NCBI GenBank assembly: GCA_019084435.1
Contig: JAHRFV010000153.1
Coordinates: forward strand, 1-64,000
Direction: 5' to 3'
DNA from: Dethiosulfatibacter sp.
GTDB lineage: Bacteria > Bacillota_A > Clostridia > Tissierellales > Dethiosulfatibacteraceae
Length of the DNA: 64,000 nucleotides
In this document: one piece after another, positions 8,909 to 16,355 of the stretch
Layout: each line of letters starts with the position of its first letter
How positions within the stretch are numbered: the first letter of the stretch is position 1
Notes under the pieces: model-generated
Told to the model about the DNA's origin: nothing
What the model saw: only the letters and a program-made list of their open reading frames with translations
Databases searched by the model: none
Program-made: the position numbers and the translations under genes

Positions 8909-9119
8909 TTCCATCCTCCTCTAACCAAAATAATTGATCAAGAGACTTATTGAGAACTTTGCATAACTTAAGCCCTAAGGCTATTGTTGGGTTATATTTC
9001 TCTTTCTCTATAAGACCAATCGTTTGTCTTGTTACACCTACTTTTTCAGCAAGTTCTTCTTGAGTGAGTTGTTTTTCATTACGGCTTAGTTTAACACTGT
9101 TCCTAACTATATAAATCAC
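8898..9119 (-). CDS. short XRE family transcriptional regulator
   Basis: The product is a single helix-turn-helix domain of about 70 residues: NEKQLTQEELAEKVGVTRQT contains the recognition helix and NPTIALGLKLCKVLNKSLDQLF closes the fold. Such minimal regulators (YozG/immunity type) usually repress their own ABC operon. The start is awkward. The frame continues upstream into the inverted repeat at 9137-9184, so the long form is unlikely. A GTG at 9119 lacks a ribosome site, while GAGGTGA is ideally spaced from an ATA codon at 9110. A mutated start codon is possible. It probably binds the large palindrome directly upstream. Confidence 0.75.
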   Translation of the reverse strand: MIYIVRNSVKLSRNEKQLTQEELAEKVGVTRQTIGLIEKEKYNPTIALGLKLCKVLNKSLDQLFWLEEDGNEK

Positions 9120-9136
9120 CTCGATTTCGAATAAAT

Positions 9137-9184
9137 AAATGCAAAATATATATTCCATCTGATTGTAATATATATTTTGCATTT
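9137..9184. promoter_or_regulatory. perfect 18-bp inverted repeat, probable operator of the ABC operon
   Basis: AAATGCAAAATATATATT (9137-9154) is repeated exactly in reverse complement at 9167-9184, with a 12-bp spacer. It lies immediately upstream of the XRE gene where its promoter must be. A perfect 18-bp match this close to a one-domain regulator is the expected layout of an autoregulatory operator. Confidence 0.65.
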
Positions 9185-9238
9185 AGTCAAGAAAAAGAAT
9201 ATAAATTTTGAATTGAATCAAAAAATTATATTCTACTC

Positions 9239-9403
9239 TCAATCTACACCTGATTTGAATTTAATGTTAGCTTTATCATCAAAGACCATACCCTTCTCAA
9301 TAAGCCTCATTACCAGTTGCTCATAATACTACTGCAACTTGTATGACTGCTCATTCAAGAATTCTGCTTCGTTTAAACGAACTGTATTTTCATCTAAATA
9401 CAT
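9239..9403 (-). pseudogene. decayed C-terminal remnant of a large serine recombinase
   Basis: Translated leftwards from 9403 the frame reads MYLDENTVRLNEAEFLNEQS, then an in-frame TAG, then YEQLV, and ends LIEKGMVFDDKANIKFKSGV plus D and a stop. The closing motif (DDK, then FKSGVD) is typical of the extreme C-terminus of large serine recombinases. The catalytic and zinc-ribbon parts are absent, so only a scar remains. It lies directly after the broken DUF2812 gene and may mark an old integration border. The assignment rests on remembered family endings. Confidence 0.4.
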
Positions 9404-9408
9404 CCTAA

Positions 9409-10633
9409 TTACTTATAGTTTCTTACACTATCATAAATTTGATCAAAATGCAGTGATAAATTCTCATATCCATGGTATCTGATATAGATTACATTCTTAC
9501 CCAATCTGCCAAAGAACATTTGAGTTTCCTTAACTTGAATAAATACAGCTTTGTCAAAGTTTGTATGTAACAGTTCTTGATAAAGTATTGGTTCAAACCT
9601 ATAAAGCTCAAGTGCATTATCGATCAAATCTTCCAACAATGCCTCTCTAAGAAATCCAAATCGTAGTTGATAAAATTCGGTGCTTAGTGATGGTGAATAC
9701 CTGCCAGACTGATCTTCCCACATTTGTCCCGCAACGAGACCCCTTTCTCTTATTTCATATATCGCAGGAGCTAATTCTGTCCAGTCATATGAAATGTGAT
9801 TGCTTTTGTAACCATCGTTTTCTATTTCAAAGTTTTGGGCTTTTTCAATGTTAGCTAATTGTATCGTAGGCGTACTACTATTATATTCTGCTAGATTCTT
9901 CTCCCAACCAGTAGTTATCATTAAAAAGGAAGTGCAAATTGTCAAAACCGAGAATAAAATAATCAAGCCGTTAAATATATAGGGAGTATAATTAGGTTCA
10001 TAGCTGCTTCTTTGGGATATCTCTGATCCTGTCTTAAGTCTATTCAAAAGCAAATTAATTTTCTTCCTATTGCTAATTACTTGTTTTATTGTGAAGAAAG
10101 CCAATAACAATACCATGACTTTTTGGGTAACATTACCATATTGCACAGCAAATAAAGTTGGATGACTATGGAAAAAGACTGAATAAAGTATCATGAACGC
10201 AGCCAAAGGCAATAACAATATCGATATCATATAAGAAAACTTCAGATTTTTATTTAAATATTCAAACGCATAACTCTGCGTAATTGGATCTGTATGAATT
10301 TCTGTGCAGTCCTTTTTATTGGTTTTATAAACATGAAATGCTTTCGTAATCGTACACACGTATTCCCATCCATTAATATATCTATCATAATGGATGAGTT
10401 CCTTATTTAGTGCAAAAAGTGTTCATTTTTATCAGACGATATCTGTATACTTTATTTTAGCAGTTACAAGGCTCTAATCTATAAGTAGTTCCTTTTGGTT
10501 CCCCTTTCTCAAAATATGCAAATGTAGCAAGTTTCTTAAAAAAACAACCTTTTGAAGCCATATCACTCAGATAACTTTGTGTTTGGGCAATATCATAGAC
10601 ATTAACTGGCATCAATTTTCTAATAAACTTCAT
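9409..10633 (-). pseudogene. DUF2812 membrane protein gene, broken by a stop and a frameshift
   Basis: The first piece (10633-10457, 58 aa) starts MKFIRKLMPVNVYDIAQTQS and ends TTYRLEPCNC before TAA; this is the N-terminal DUF2812 pattern ending in YFEKGEP. Similarity resumes in another frame around 10430 with NKELIHYDRYINGWEYVCTI and continues through EIHTDPITQSYAFEYL into two or three membrane segments and a long polar tail, stopping at 9409. The second piece alone could be read as a 316-residue protein, but its first ATG or GTG falls inside the DUF2812 domain. The original gene therefore needed both parts. The 4-nt overlap with the PadR gene (ATGA) shows it was the regulated partner of that repressor, the usual arrangement for DUF2812 proteins. 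Confidence 0.7.
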
Positions 10634-10944
10634 AGTATATCCTCACTCTCTCCGTCATTAACACAAGCTTTAAGTCTTAAAAGCTCTGTTTTATAAAGTT
10701 CGATTCCTCTATCTGTTATTTTATATGTTCTCTTTCTACCCTCAACTGCAGTTTCTTCAATTATTTTTTCATCTTCAAAACGTGCAAGAATCGTGTATAA
10801 AGTCCCAGGACCTAGACTAACTCTACCATCAGTCTTTTTGTCAATAAACTCAACTATGTCCGTTCCGCACATCTCATTTCTTAAAAATCCCATAAGAACA
10901 TAAAACATGCTTTCTGTTAAACCATCCAGAGCTTTCTTTGCCAA
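10630..10944 (-). CDS. PadR family transcriptional regulator
   Basis: The protein of about 105 residues is a winged-helix PadR repressor: ALDGLTESMFYVLMGFLRNE forms the first helices, LGPGTLYTILARFEDEKII the recognition helix and wing, and RKRTYKITDRGIELY the strand that ends the domain. PadR proteins release DNA on binding small molecules and often control a co-transcribed DUF2812 gene, which is present here but broken. I favour a TTG start at 10944, six bases after GAGGTG; a GTG three codons earlier is the alternative. Repeats of ATTGATAT just upstream are its probable operator. Confidence 0.85.
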   Translation of the reverse strand: MAKKALDGLTESMFYVLMGFLRNEMCGTDIVEFIDKKTDGRVSLGPGTLYTILARFEDEKIIEETAVEGRKRTYKITDRGIELYKTELLRLKACVNDGESEDIL

Positions 10945-10964
10945 TTTATTCACCTCAACTCAAC

Positions 10965-11013
10965 ATCAATTATTGATATCATATATTGATATTGTAATAT
11001 CGATGATTGATAT
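10965..11013. promoter_or_regulatory. PadR operator: three ATTGATAT repeats
   Basis: ATTGATAT occurs three times (10972-10979, 10985-10992, 11006-11013) and its complement ATCAAT once at 10965-10970, all directly upstream of padR. The spacings of 13 and 21 bp place sites on related faces of the helix. Autoregulation by the encoded PadR protein is the natural reading. Confidence 0.55.
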
Positions 11014-11030
11014 TGTCAATCCCTAAATTT

Positions 11031-11067
11031 AAAAAAGCCGACTCAGATCATTGATCCAAGTCAGCCA
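11031..11067 (-). terminator. intrinsic terminator after the phage recombinase
   Basis: On the minus strand GGCTGACTTGGATCA pairs imperfectly with TGATCTGAGTCGGC around a short loop and is followed by six T. It lies 13 bases beyond the stop of the recombinase gene at 11080. Confidence 0.75.
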
Positions 11068-11079
11068 GCTAATCCCTTA

Positions 11080-12489
11080 TTATTCCCCATTACACTCCAT
11101 CTCCGTTCCATCCATAAACCGGATGATGATCTTCCCCGTTTCATAAACTTTGATGTGATCCAAGGTTCTTAAGATGAAGTCCGTATCGATTTCTTTGATG
11201 TGTTTTGCATCTTCTGTGATATCTGCAAACTGGACAGCTCTGTACTGTTCCATGGGATTTCCAAACTCTGCAGTAGTTTCCCACTTCTTTTTAAGCTCTT
11301 CTCGGTTATCGAGGAGTGCATTCCAGGAAATGACAAAGGCATCAATCAAAATCACTTCATCAATGTGTCTGTTGGTGCAACCCTGAACTCCTTTGACCCT
11401 GTACCGTTCCTGGCATTGCCAAACCTTTCTGTAGCTGTTCTTTGACTTCCAGCCTTTTCTCGTGAATGCCTGATTGCACGTACCGCAGACTACCTTTCCT
11501 GCAAAGAAGTTTCTTTCTGGATTGTGTGAGTATGAGTTGGTCCCATGTTCCTCAATGTAGTTGCTCCTTCTATCGTATTCCAGCTGAACCGCTTCCCAAA
11601 TCAGCGGGTCAATAATGGCTTCATGGTTTTCTTCGATGTGGTACTGCTGGATGTGCCCTTCATTCTTTGCTCGCTTTTTAGTCAGGAAATCGACCGTATA
11701 GCTCTTTTGTAAAATGGCATCCCCTTTGTACTTCTCATTCCCAAGCATACTTTGAATCGTTGTTGCCTGCCATTTAGGTTTGCCATTCCAGTTCTTTACT
11801 TCTTCTCTTTCAAGCATTCGCTTGATGTGATCTACTGTCTTGCCTGATAGGTATTCATCGTAGATTCTCTCTACGATTTTCGCCTGTTCTCGATTGATGA
11901 CCAGCTTGCCATTTTCATCGGTGTCGTAACCCAGAAAGCGTTTTGTACTCATCTTGAACTGTCCGTTTTCAAAGCGTCTTCTAATCCCCCAGGTGGAGTT
12001 CTCACTGATGGATCTGCTTTCATCTTGAGCAAGGGATGAGAGAATGGTGAGTAGCACCTCTCCTTTGGCATCGAGTGTGTTTATTGCCTCCTTCTCGAAT
12101 ATGACCCCCACGCCCAGTTCTTTCAGCTCTCTAACAAAGTTCAAGCAATCCAGGGTGTTCCTTGCAAATCGGCTGATGGACTTGGTAATAATCATGTCGA
12201 TTTTTCCATCTCTGCAATCTTTTATCATTCGATTGAAGTTCTCACGCTTCTTTGTATTGGTGGCTGAAATCCCTTCATCGGCATAAATGCCGGCCATTGT
12301 ATAAAGTGGGCTGTTGTTGATGTATTCCGTGTAATATCTTACCTGGTTTTCATAGCTTAATAGCTGTTCTTCGTTGTCTGTTGACACGCGGCAGTACGCT
12401 GCCATTCTTTTTAATTGGGGCATCTGGTTCGTTTCTGATTCCCCTGTCGTAGTCTGCCTTGCTGGTATAACTGTAATGCTTCTCGCCAT
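11080..12489 (-). CDS. large serine recombinase (phage integrase candidate 1)
   Basis: This 469-residue site-specific recombinase has a complete catalytic domain (AYCRVSTDNEEQ with the nucleophilic Ser, then DMIITKSISRFARN), a Recombinase DNA-binding domain around residues 190-290 (RFLGYDTDENGKL, then NEKYKGDAILQKS) and a zinc ribbon (CGTCNQAFTRKGW, then WQCQERYRVKGVQGC). It should cut and rejoin att sites by Ser-DNA linkage. Its 5' end overlaps the 3' end of the next recombinase gene by 140 nt in a different frame, so the two are translated from one mRNA. The start at 12489 has GAGGAGG nine bases upstream, inside the other gene. Confidence 0.85.
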   Translation of the reverse strand: MARSITVIPARQTTTGESETNQMPQLKRMAAYCRVSTDNEEQLLSYENQVRYYTEYINNSPLYTMAGIYADEGISATNTKKRENFNRMIKDCRDGKIDMIITKSISRFARNTLDCLNFVRELKELGVGVIFEKEAINTLDAKGEVLLTILSSLAQDESRSISENSTWGIRRRFENGQFKMSTKRFLGYDTDENGKLVINREQAKIVERIYDEYLSGKTVDHIKRMLEREEVKNWNGKPKWQATTIQSMLGNEKYKGDAILQKSYTVDFLTKKRAKNEGHIQQYHIEENHEAIIDPLIWEAVQLEYDRRSNYIEEHGTNSYSHNPERNFFAGKVVCGTCNQAFTRKGWKSKNSYRKVWQCQERYRVKGVQGCTNRHIDEVILIDAFVISWNALLDNREELKKKWETTAEFGNPMEQYRAVQFADITEDAKHIKEIDTDFILRTLDHIKVYETGKIIIRFMDGTEMECNGE

Positions 12490-13627
12490 CGATCATAACC
12501 TCCTCTATCACCGTTTGCTCTGTAATGTTTTTCTTTGATGCGATTTCATCAGCTATTTTTATCCCTTTGCAGGCGGATTTTCCTTTAGTAATGTAGGTGG
12601 AGCACCACCACTCAATGCGCTTGTTGTAGACCTGCTTTCGTCTTAGGGTCTTTCCGCAGTGTAGGCAAATCAACATTCCTGACAAGGGGTATCTGTTCTT
12701 GTACTTCTCTACTCCACCTGTACCTATTTTTCTTTTTCTCTTTCGCTTTTCCATGAGTTCCTGAACCTTCTCCCAGTCCTCAATGCTTACAATGGCTGGA
12801 TGGTTTTCTTCAATGTAGTAGGCTTGAACCTCACCGTTGTTCCTGACGGTTCTTCCTCTCATGTTTTCAGGAGTGTAGTATTTCTGAAGAATACAATCCC
12901 CCTTGTACTTCTCATTTTTTAGCATCCCTCTGATTGTAGTATCCTGCCACTTCTTTCCGGTTATCGTCTGAACCCCCTCTTCATTTAGCTTTGCAGCTAT
13001 TTTGAATGACCCAATTCCCTGAAGGTACATGTCAAAAATTTTCTGTACGATCTTTGCTTCCTCAGGGTTGATGATCAACTCACCATACTCGTTTTTGTCA
13101 TAGCCCATGAAGCGCTTGGTGTTGACCATAATCTCACCCCGCTCAAATTTCTTCTTCATGGTCCACTTGTTATTTTCACTCATGCTTCTGGACTCTTCCT
13201 GGGCAAAAGAAGCGAGGACAGTAAGCATCATCTCACCGTCCCCTGATAACGTATTGATATTTTGTTCTTCAAAAAAAATACCGACACCCAGTTCCTTAAG
13301 TTCTCTTGCAACTTTTAGAACGGTGACGGTATTTCGTGCAAATCTTGAAACCGACTTTGTAATGATGAGATCAATCTCTCCTGCTCTGGCTTTCTCAATC
13401 ATAGACTTAAATGCTGGTCTATTCTCTGAGTAACCGGAGATGCCTTGGTCTGCATAAATGCCTACATATTCATAGGCAGGATTTGATGTAATACTACGCT
13501 CATAGGTCGATGACTGATTTTCTAAAGAGTCTTCCTGCTTCAAGCTATCTGTTGAAACTCGAGCGTATGCACATACTTTTAATTTCTTCTCTTTTGGTGC
13601 AATCGGTTTGATTACCCTAACTCGCAT
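12350..13627 (-). CDS. large serine recombinase (phage integrase candidate 2)
   Basis: This 425-residue paralogue has CAYARVSTDSLKQEDSLENQ with the catalytic serine, DLIITKSVSRFARN, a Recombinase domain (RFMGYDKNEYGELIINPEEA, then NEKYKGDCILQKY) and a zinc ribbon (CLHCGKTLRRKQ, then WWCSTYITKGKSAC). It is shorter at the C-terminus than the usual 500-550 residues, lacking a long coiled coil. The last 47 codons are shared in another frame with the start of the downstream recombinase. The pair may work together, one for integration and one for excision or as a heteromer, but that is inference. GAAAGGAGG precedes the ATG. Confidence 0.85.
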   Translation of the reverse strand: MRVRVIKPIAPKEKKLKVCAYARVSTDSLKQEDSLENQSSTYERSITSNPAYEYVGIYADQGISGYSENRPAFKSMIEKARAGEIDLIITKSVSRFARNTVTVLKVARELKELGVGIFFEEQNINTLSGDGEMMLTVLASFAQEESRSMSENNKWTMKKKFERGEIMVNTKRFMGYDKNEYGELIINPEEAKIVQKIFDMYLQGIGSFKIAAKLNEEGVQTITGKKWQDTTIRGMLKNEKYKGDCILQKYYTPENMRGRTVRNNGEVQAYYIEENHPAIVSIEDWEKVQELMEKRKRKRKIGTGGVEKYKNRYPLSGMLICLHCGKTLRRKQVYNKRIEWWCSTYITKGKSACKGIKIADEIASKKNITEQTVIEEVMIDGEKHYSYTSKADYDRGIRNEPDAPIKKNGSVLPRVNRQRRTAIKL

Positions 13628-13650
13628 GCTGCGTCCTCCTTTCTATTTGG

Positions 13651-13688
13651 GGTAGTCTATATATCACTCTAAAGCCCCTATAAGTCAA
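13651..13688 (-). promoter_or_regulatory. shared promoter-proximal motif, copy A (recombinase gene)
   Basis: The plus strand carries ATATATCACTCTAAA, and AGTCAAGCATT follows nine to ten bases later. The same words recur at the same spacing upstream of the gene at 32146, and the first word upstream of the gene at 30943. Read leftwards, TTGACTTAT resembles a -35 box and TATAGA or GATATA lies where a -10 box might be, though the spacing is loose. The motif lies 24-61 bp upstream of the start codon. Confidence 0.55.
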
Positions 13689-13742
13689 GCATTGCAAGGG
13701 TTTCCACCCCATTAATAATCAGTCTTAGCAAACAGCTAACCG

Positions 13743-13790
13743 GCAAAAAATAAAGGCCAACCAAACATTAAATTTTGTTTGATTAGCCTT
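13743..13790 (-). terminator. intrinsic terminator of the lysis and late operon
   Basis: GGCTAATCAAAC and GTTTGGTTGGCC pair around an AT-rich loop and run into TTTATTTTTT on the minus strand, four bases after the amidase stop. The plus strand also ends in GTTTTT, so the hairpin may work in both directions. Confidence 0.8.
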
Positions 13791-13794
13791 GTTT

Positions 13795-14778
13795 TTATTC
13801 GTATTTCACATAGCACTTGAAGCCGGCTTTCGTCAGTTCTTTCATGAGGTTTTCTGCATTTTCACGATTGCTAAAAACCCCAACCTGTACTCTATAGTAT
13901 TTCTTTGACTGGATATCTTCCTCGATGTCATCTTTAATACGATCCACGAGAATCAGCTCATCTTCATTTACCCATGTCATAATGCCGGCTGATTCCTGCT
14001 TTGTTTTCTTATCCACTCGCTTACCAAGAAGGACGCATACCTTTCTTGCATGAATTACTGGCTTATTGTTGAATTCCGTCTGTGTTACCTTATGGTGAAG
14101 CTCTTTGACCCATGCCGGAATAGTAGGCCCACCGGGATAATACTTAGAAGCTGACGGCTTAATAGAAACCACATCACCAATCTGAAAGCTTTGGACCTTT
14201 TCATCCGTTTTTGATAGAGCCTTCTTTACCGCTGCCCTAAAGGTATCCATGTTCTCTCCATGCTTTGGGAACCAATGGCCAACATCGGAGTGGTTTGATG
14301 CAATCCCTTTTTTATTCCCTTCTGCATGGCTGATGATGTCTTTTTCAGTTAGACCGTACTCTTTACAGAGGAACACACAAAGGTCTACTGCATTCTGCAA
14401 CGCTTTTCTAAAGTAGACTTCATTTTTCTTCACATCATAGCCCACCATGTTAGAGCCACTAGAATAAGAAAACCTACCCGGCTCACAAATCTCAAAACTG
14501 ATGTGGGTATTATTCGCATCTCCTCCTGCATGCCAACCTCGATGGTTCCAAGGCAGGTACTGCCAGATTTCCTTATCGTCCAGAAAGGCATGGACACAGA
14601 CTTGACGGTTGATTTCTCCAGCCTTATAGGATTTGTTCCATCTGCTGAACCAATCAGCAGCCATCACACCAGGTGTTGCAGTGGAATGAACCATAATGCC
14701 TTTAGGTTTAATCTTTCTTCCGGCTGTATAACAATCATTTCTGGTCATGTACTTTGTTTTTAAATTACTTAGTGCCAT
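13795..14778 (-). CDS. N-acetylmuramoyl-L-alanine amidase (phage endolysin) with C-terminal SPOR domain
   Basis: This 327-residue endolysin opens the host wall at the end of the lytic cycle by cutting the bond between muramic acid and L-alanine. Residues about 20-185 are an Amidase_2/PGRP domain: MVHSTATPG holds the first zinc histidine (His31), WHAGGDANNTHISFEICEP follows, and SNHSDVGHWFPK (162-172) carries the later ligands. A linker with an SH3-like stretch leads to a SPOR-type repeat (YYRVQVGVFSNRENAENL, about 290-310), which binds peptidoglycan. There is no signal peptide, so export depends on the holin encoded just upstream, with which it overlaps by 14 nt. Confidence 0.9.
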   Translation of the reverse strand: MALSNLKTKYMTRNDCYTAGRKIKPKGIMVHSTATPGVMAADWFSRWNKSYKAGEINRQVCVHAFLDDKEIWQYLPWNHRGWHAGGDANNTHISFEICEPGRFSYSSGSNMVGYDVKKNEVYFRKALQNAVDLCVFLCKEYGLTEKDIISHAEGNKKGIASNHSDVGHWFPKHGENMDTFRAAVKKALSKTDEKVQSFQIGDVVSIKPSASKYYPGGPTIPAWVKELHHKVTQTEFNNKPVIHARKVCVLLGKRVDKKTKQESAGIMTWVNEDELILVDRIKDDIEEDIQSKKYYRVQVGVFSNRENAENLMKELTKAGFKCYVKYE

Positions 14779-15181
14779 CCTTGTCCCCTCCGTCTTTTAG
14801 CTGCTCCAATATGTCTCTTAGCTTTTCAGGGATAGGTAGCCCAAGTCTTGTTGAGTTTTCAATAATACTGATTCCTTCATTAGATAGATAAAAGAAAATC
14901 ACTGCAGTTCTAATGGCACTGCCATCTCCGATGATGTTCTGATCAATGATATGGGCTACCCCTACCAAAGAAAAAATCACCACTTTCTTGAAGATGCCCT
15001 GAGCACCTACATCGCTGGAAAGGTGTTTCTCCAAAATGGCACACATCACTCCCAGCAGATAGTCAATTACAACAAAGGCAATCAGGGCATATAAAAATCC
15101 ATCGTATCCTCCAAGAAACCAACCAAGCCAACCACCAATGGCTGCAAAAGCCATTTGAAGAAAGGTCCAAATATCTCTCAT
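14765..15181 (-). CDS. phage holin, Phage_holin_4_1/TcdE-like family
   Basis: This 138-residue membrane protein has about three helices (residues 8-28, 31-50 and 67-85) and the family pattern LIAFVVIDYLLGVMCAILE, then SSDVGAQGIFKKVVIF and the acidic C-terminus. Holins of this group form lesions that let the amidase reach the wall. The ATG at 15181 is preceded by GCGAGGAAAAAAAC; an in-frame start 16 codons earlier lacks a ribosome site and overlaps a terminator. It precedes and overlaps the endolysin gene, the usual lysis cassette. Confidence 0.85.
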   Translation of the reverse strand: MRDIWTFLQMAFAAIGGWLGWFLGGYDGFLYALIAFVVIDYLLGVMCAILEKHLSSDVGAQGIFKKVVIFSLVGVAHIIDQNIIGDGSAIRTAVIFFYLSNEGISIIENSTRLGLPIPEKLRDILEQLKDGGDKDGTK

Positions 15182-15214
15182 GTTTTTTTCCTCGCTTTCA
15201 TAAAAGTTTGTATA

Positions 15215-15241
15215 TAAAAAGACGCCCATTTGAGAGCGTCC
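15215..15241 (-). terminator. intrinsic terminator between tail and lysis genes
   Basis: Minus-strand GACGC and GCGTC (plus-strand arms 15236-15240 and 15221-15225) pair around a 10-nt loop and are followed by five T. It would separate the tail operon from holin and amidase unless read through. Confidence 0.6.
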
Positions 15242-15266
15242 TAATCATTATCCTTGATCGTTTTGT

Positions 15267-16340
15267 TTAATACGGAGCGTAATACACATAGCCACTTGCC
15301 TTGGCATAGAACCCATCGCCGGGAATATAAATGGTACCATCAAAGGTGTCATACTGGCTGGTGGTGAATCCCGGCTGTTCTACCCCTTCCCAATAAAGCC
15401 CATCATTGGAAACGCAGAGCATACTCTCTTTCAGAAGTGCAAACTTCCCCCAGTCCTCCATCCAGATGATGTTCCTTGGATTTGGGATATTGTTGTTGGC
15501 CAGATCCCCTACCCAGGAAAGATTGGTCTCTGTAATCTGCGTGGCATCATCGCTCATCACACAGAGCTTTACATAATAGGTGTAATCACCGCCCACATTG
15601 GTGTAATTGAACTTCATCACAAAGAGGACGTCATTCACGGACCGGATAAACATATACCGGGTGTCGTTCACATCCTCAGGTATGGTCGTGGTCCAAAGAC
15701 TAGGGCTGGCTGAGCTAGCTATTGCTATGGATTTGTCACCACCAACAACACCTACAAAGTATCCTTTGTGCCGGGTCAAGTATTTAAAAATAGGGACTGA
15801 GGTTCCATCAGAGCCGACCAGGGTCCAGGCAGTTCGTTCTTCCAGAGAATCAAAGCTATAATAAACCGGTGACTTGTAGTACCACCAGCTGACCACCCCT
15901 GAGCCCCTGTTCATATCATAAGCACCACAGGTCATAGCGTTTTGTGCTCCGGCGCAGTACCCAGCGTTATGCCAGGTAATCCCATCAAAGGATGCGATGA
16001 TATTAGCGAGGCCCACGATCTTTGCGATAAAGACACCATCAGCAGCATAAAGAATTTCAGGCTGCCCATGACTCCACCAAGGAACACTGACAACGGTCCA
16101 TTGTTTGGTGGTCTTGTTCCAGTAGGACATGTATGGGGTTTTGGCATAATAAACAGCAATCTGAGCGTTTCCGTTATCATAGACATTAATCTGTCTTTCA
16201 CTGCCGTATTGGGTGTATCCAAAGTTATTATAGTACTTCTTGGTCCAGCTTAAGGTAGGAATAGGAAGCACTATGCTGCCCCTGCCACCAAAAGCTGTCC
16301 AGATGGCCAAGGTGTTATTAAAATTACGATCATAGCTCAT
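15267..16340 (-). CDS. putative phage host-recognition or tail-tip protein
   Basis: A 357-residue protein rich in Trp, Tyr and Gly, with recurring short units of the kind VYYSFDSLEERTAWTLVGS, ASFDGITWHNAG and VSNDGLYWEG. These S.DG..W patterns at regular intervals suggest a beta-propeller or sialidase-like fold. It is the last structural gene, between the tail endopeptidase-type protein and the lysis cassette, the position of receptor-binding or tail-fibre genes. No enzyme motif is evident. Host recognition is inferred from position and fold. Confidence 0.6.
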   Translation of the reverse strand: MSYDRNFNNTLAIWTAFGGRGSIVLPIPTLSWTKKYYNNFGYTQYGSERQINVYDNGNAQIAVYYAKTPYMSYWNKTTKQWTVVSVPWWSHGQPEILYAADGVFIAKIVGLANIIASFDGITWHNAGYCAGAQNAMTCGAYDMNRGSGVVSWWYYKSPVYYSFDSLEERTAWTLVGSDGTSVPIFKYLTRHKGYFVGVVGGDKSIAIASSASPSLWTTTIPEDVNDTRYMFIRSVNDVLFVMKFNYTNVGGDYTYYVKLCVMSDDATQITETNLSWVGDLANNNIPNPRNIIWMEDWGKFALLKESMLCVSNDGLYWEGVEQPGFTTSQYDTFDGTIYIPGDGFYAKASGYVYYAPY

Positions 16341-16355
16341 GGGTTCAGCCCTCCT

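Noticed and set aside
9120..9182. Longer start of the XRE regulator inside the inverted repeat
   Set aside because: The extra residues are encoded by the operator palindrome and have no ribosome site; the regulator family starts at the helix-turn-helix.
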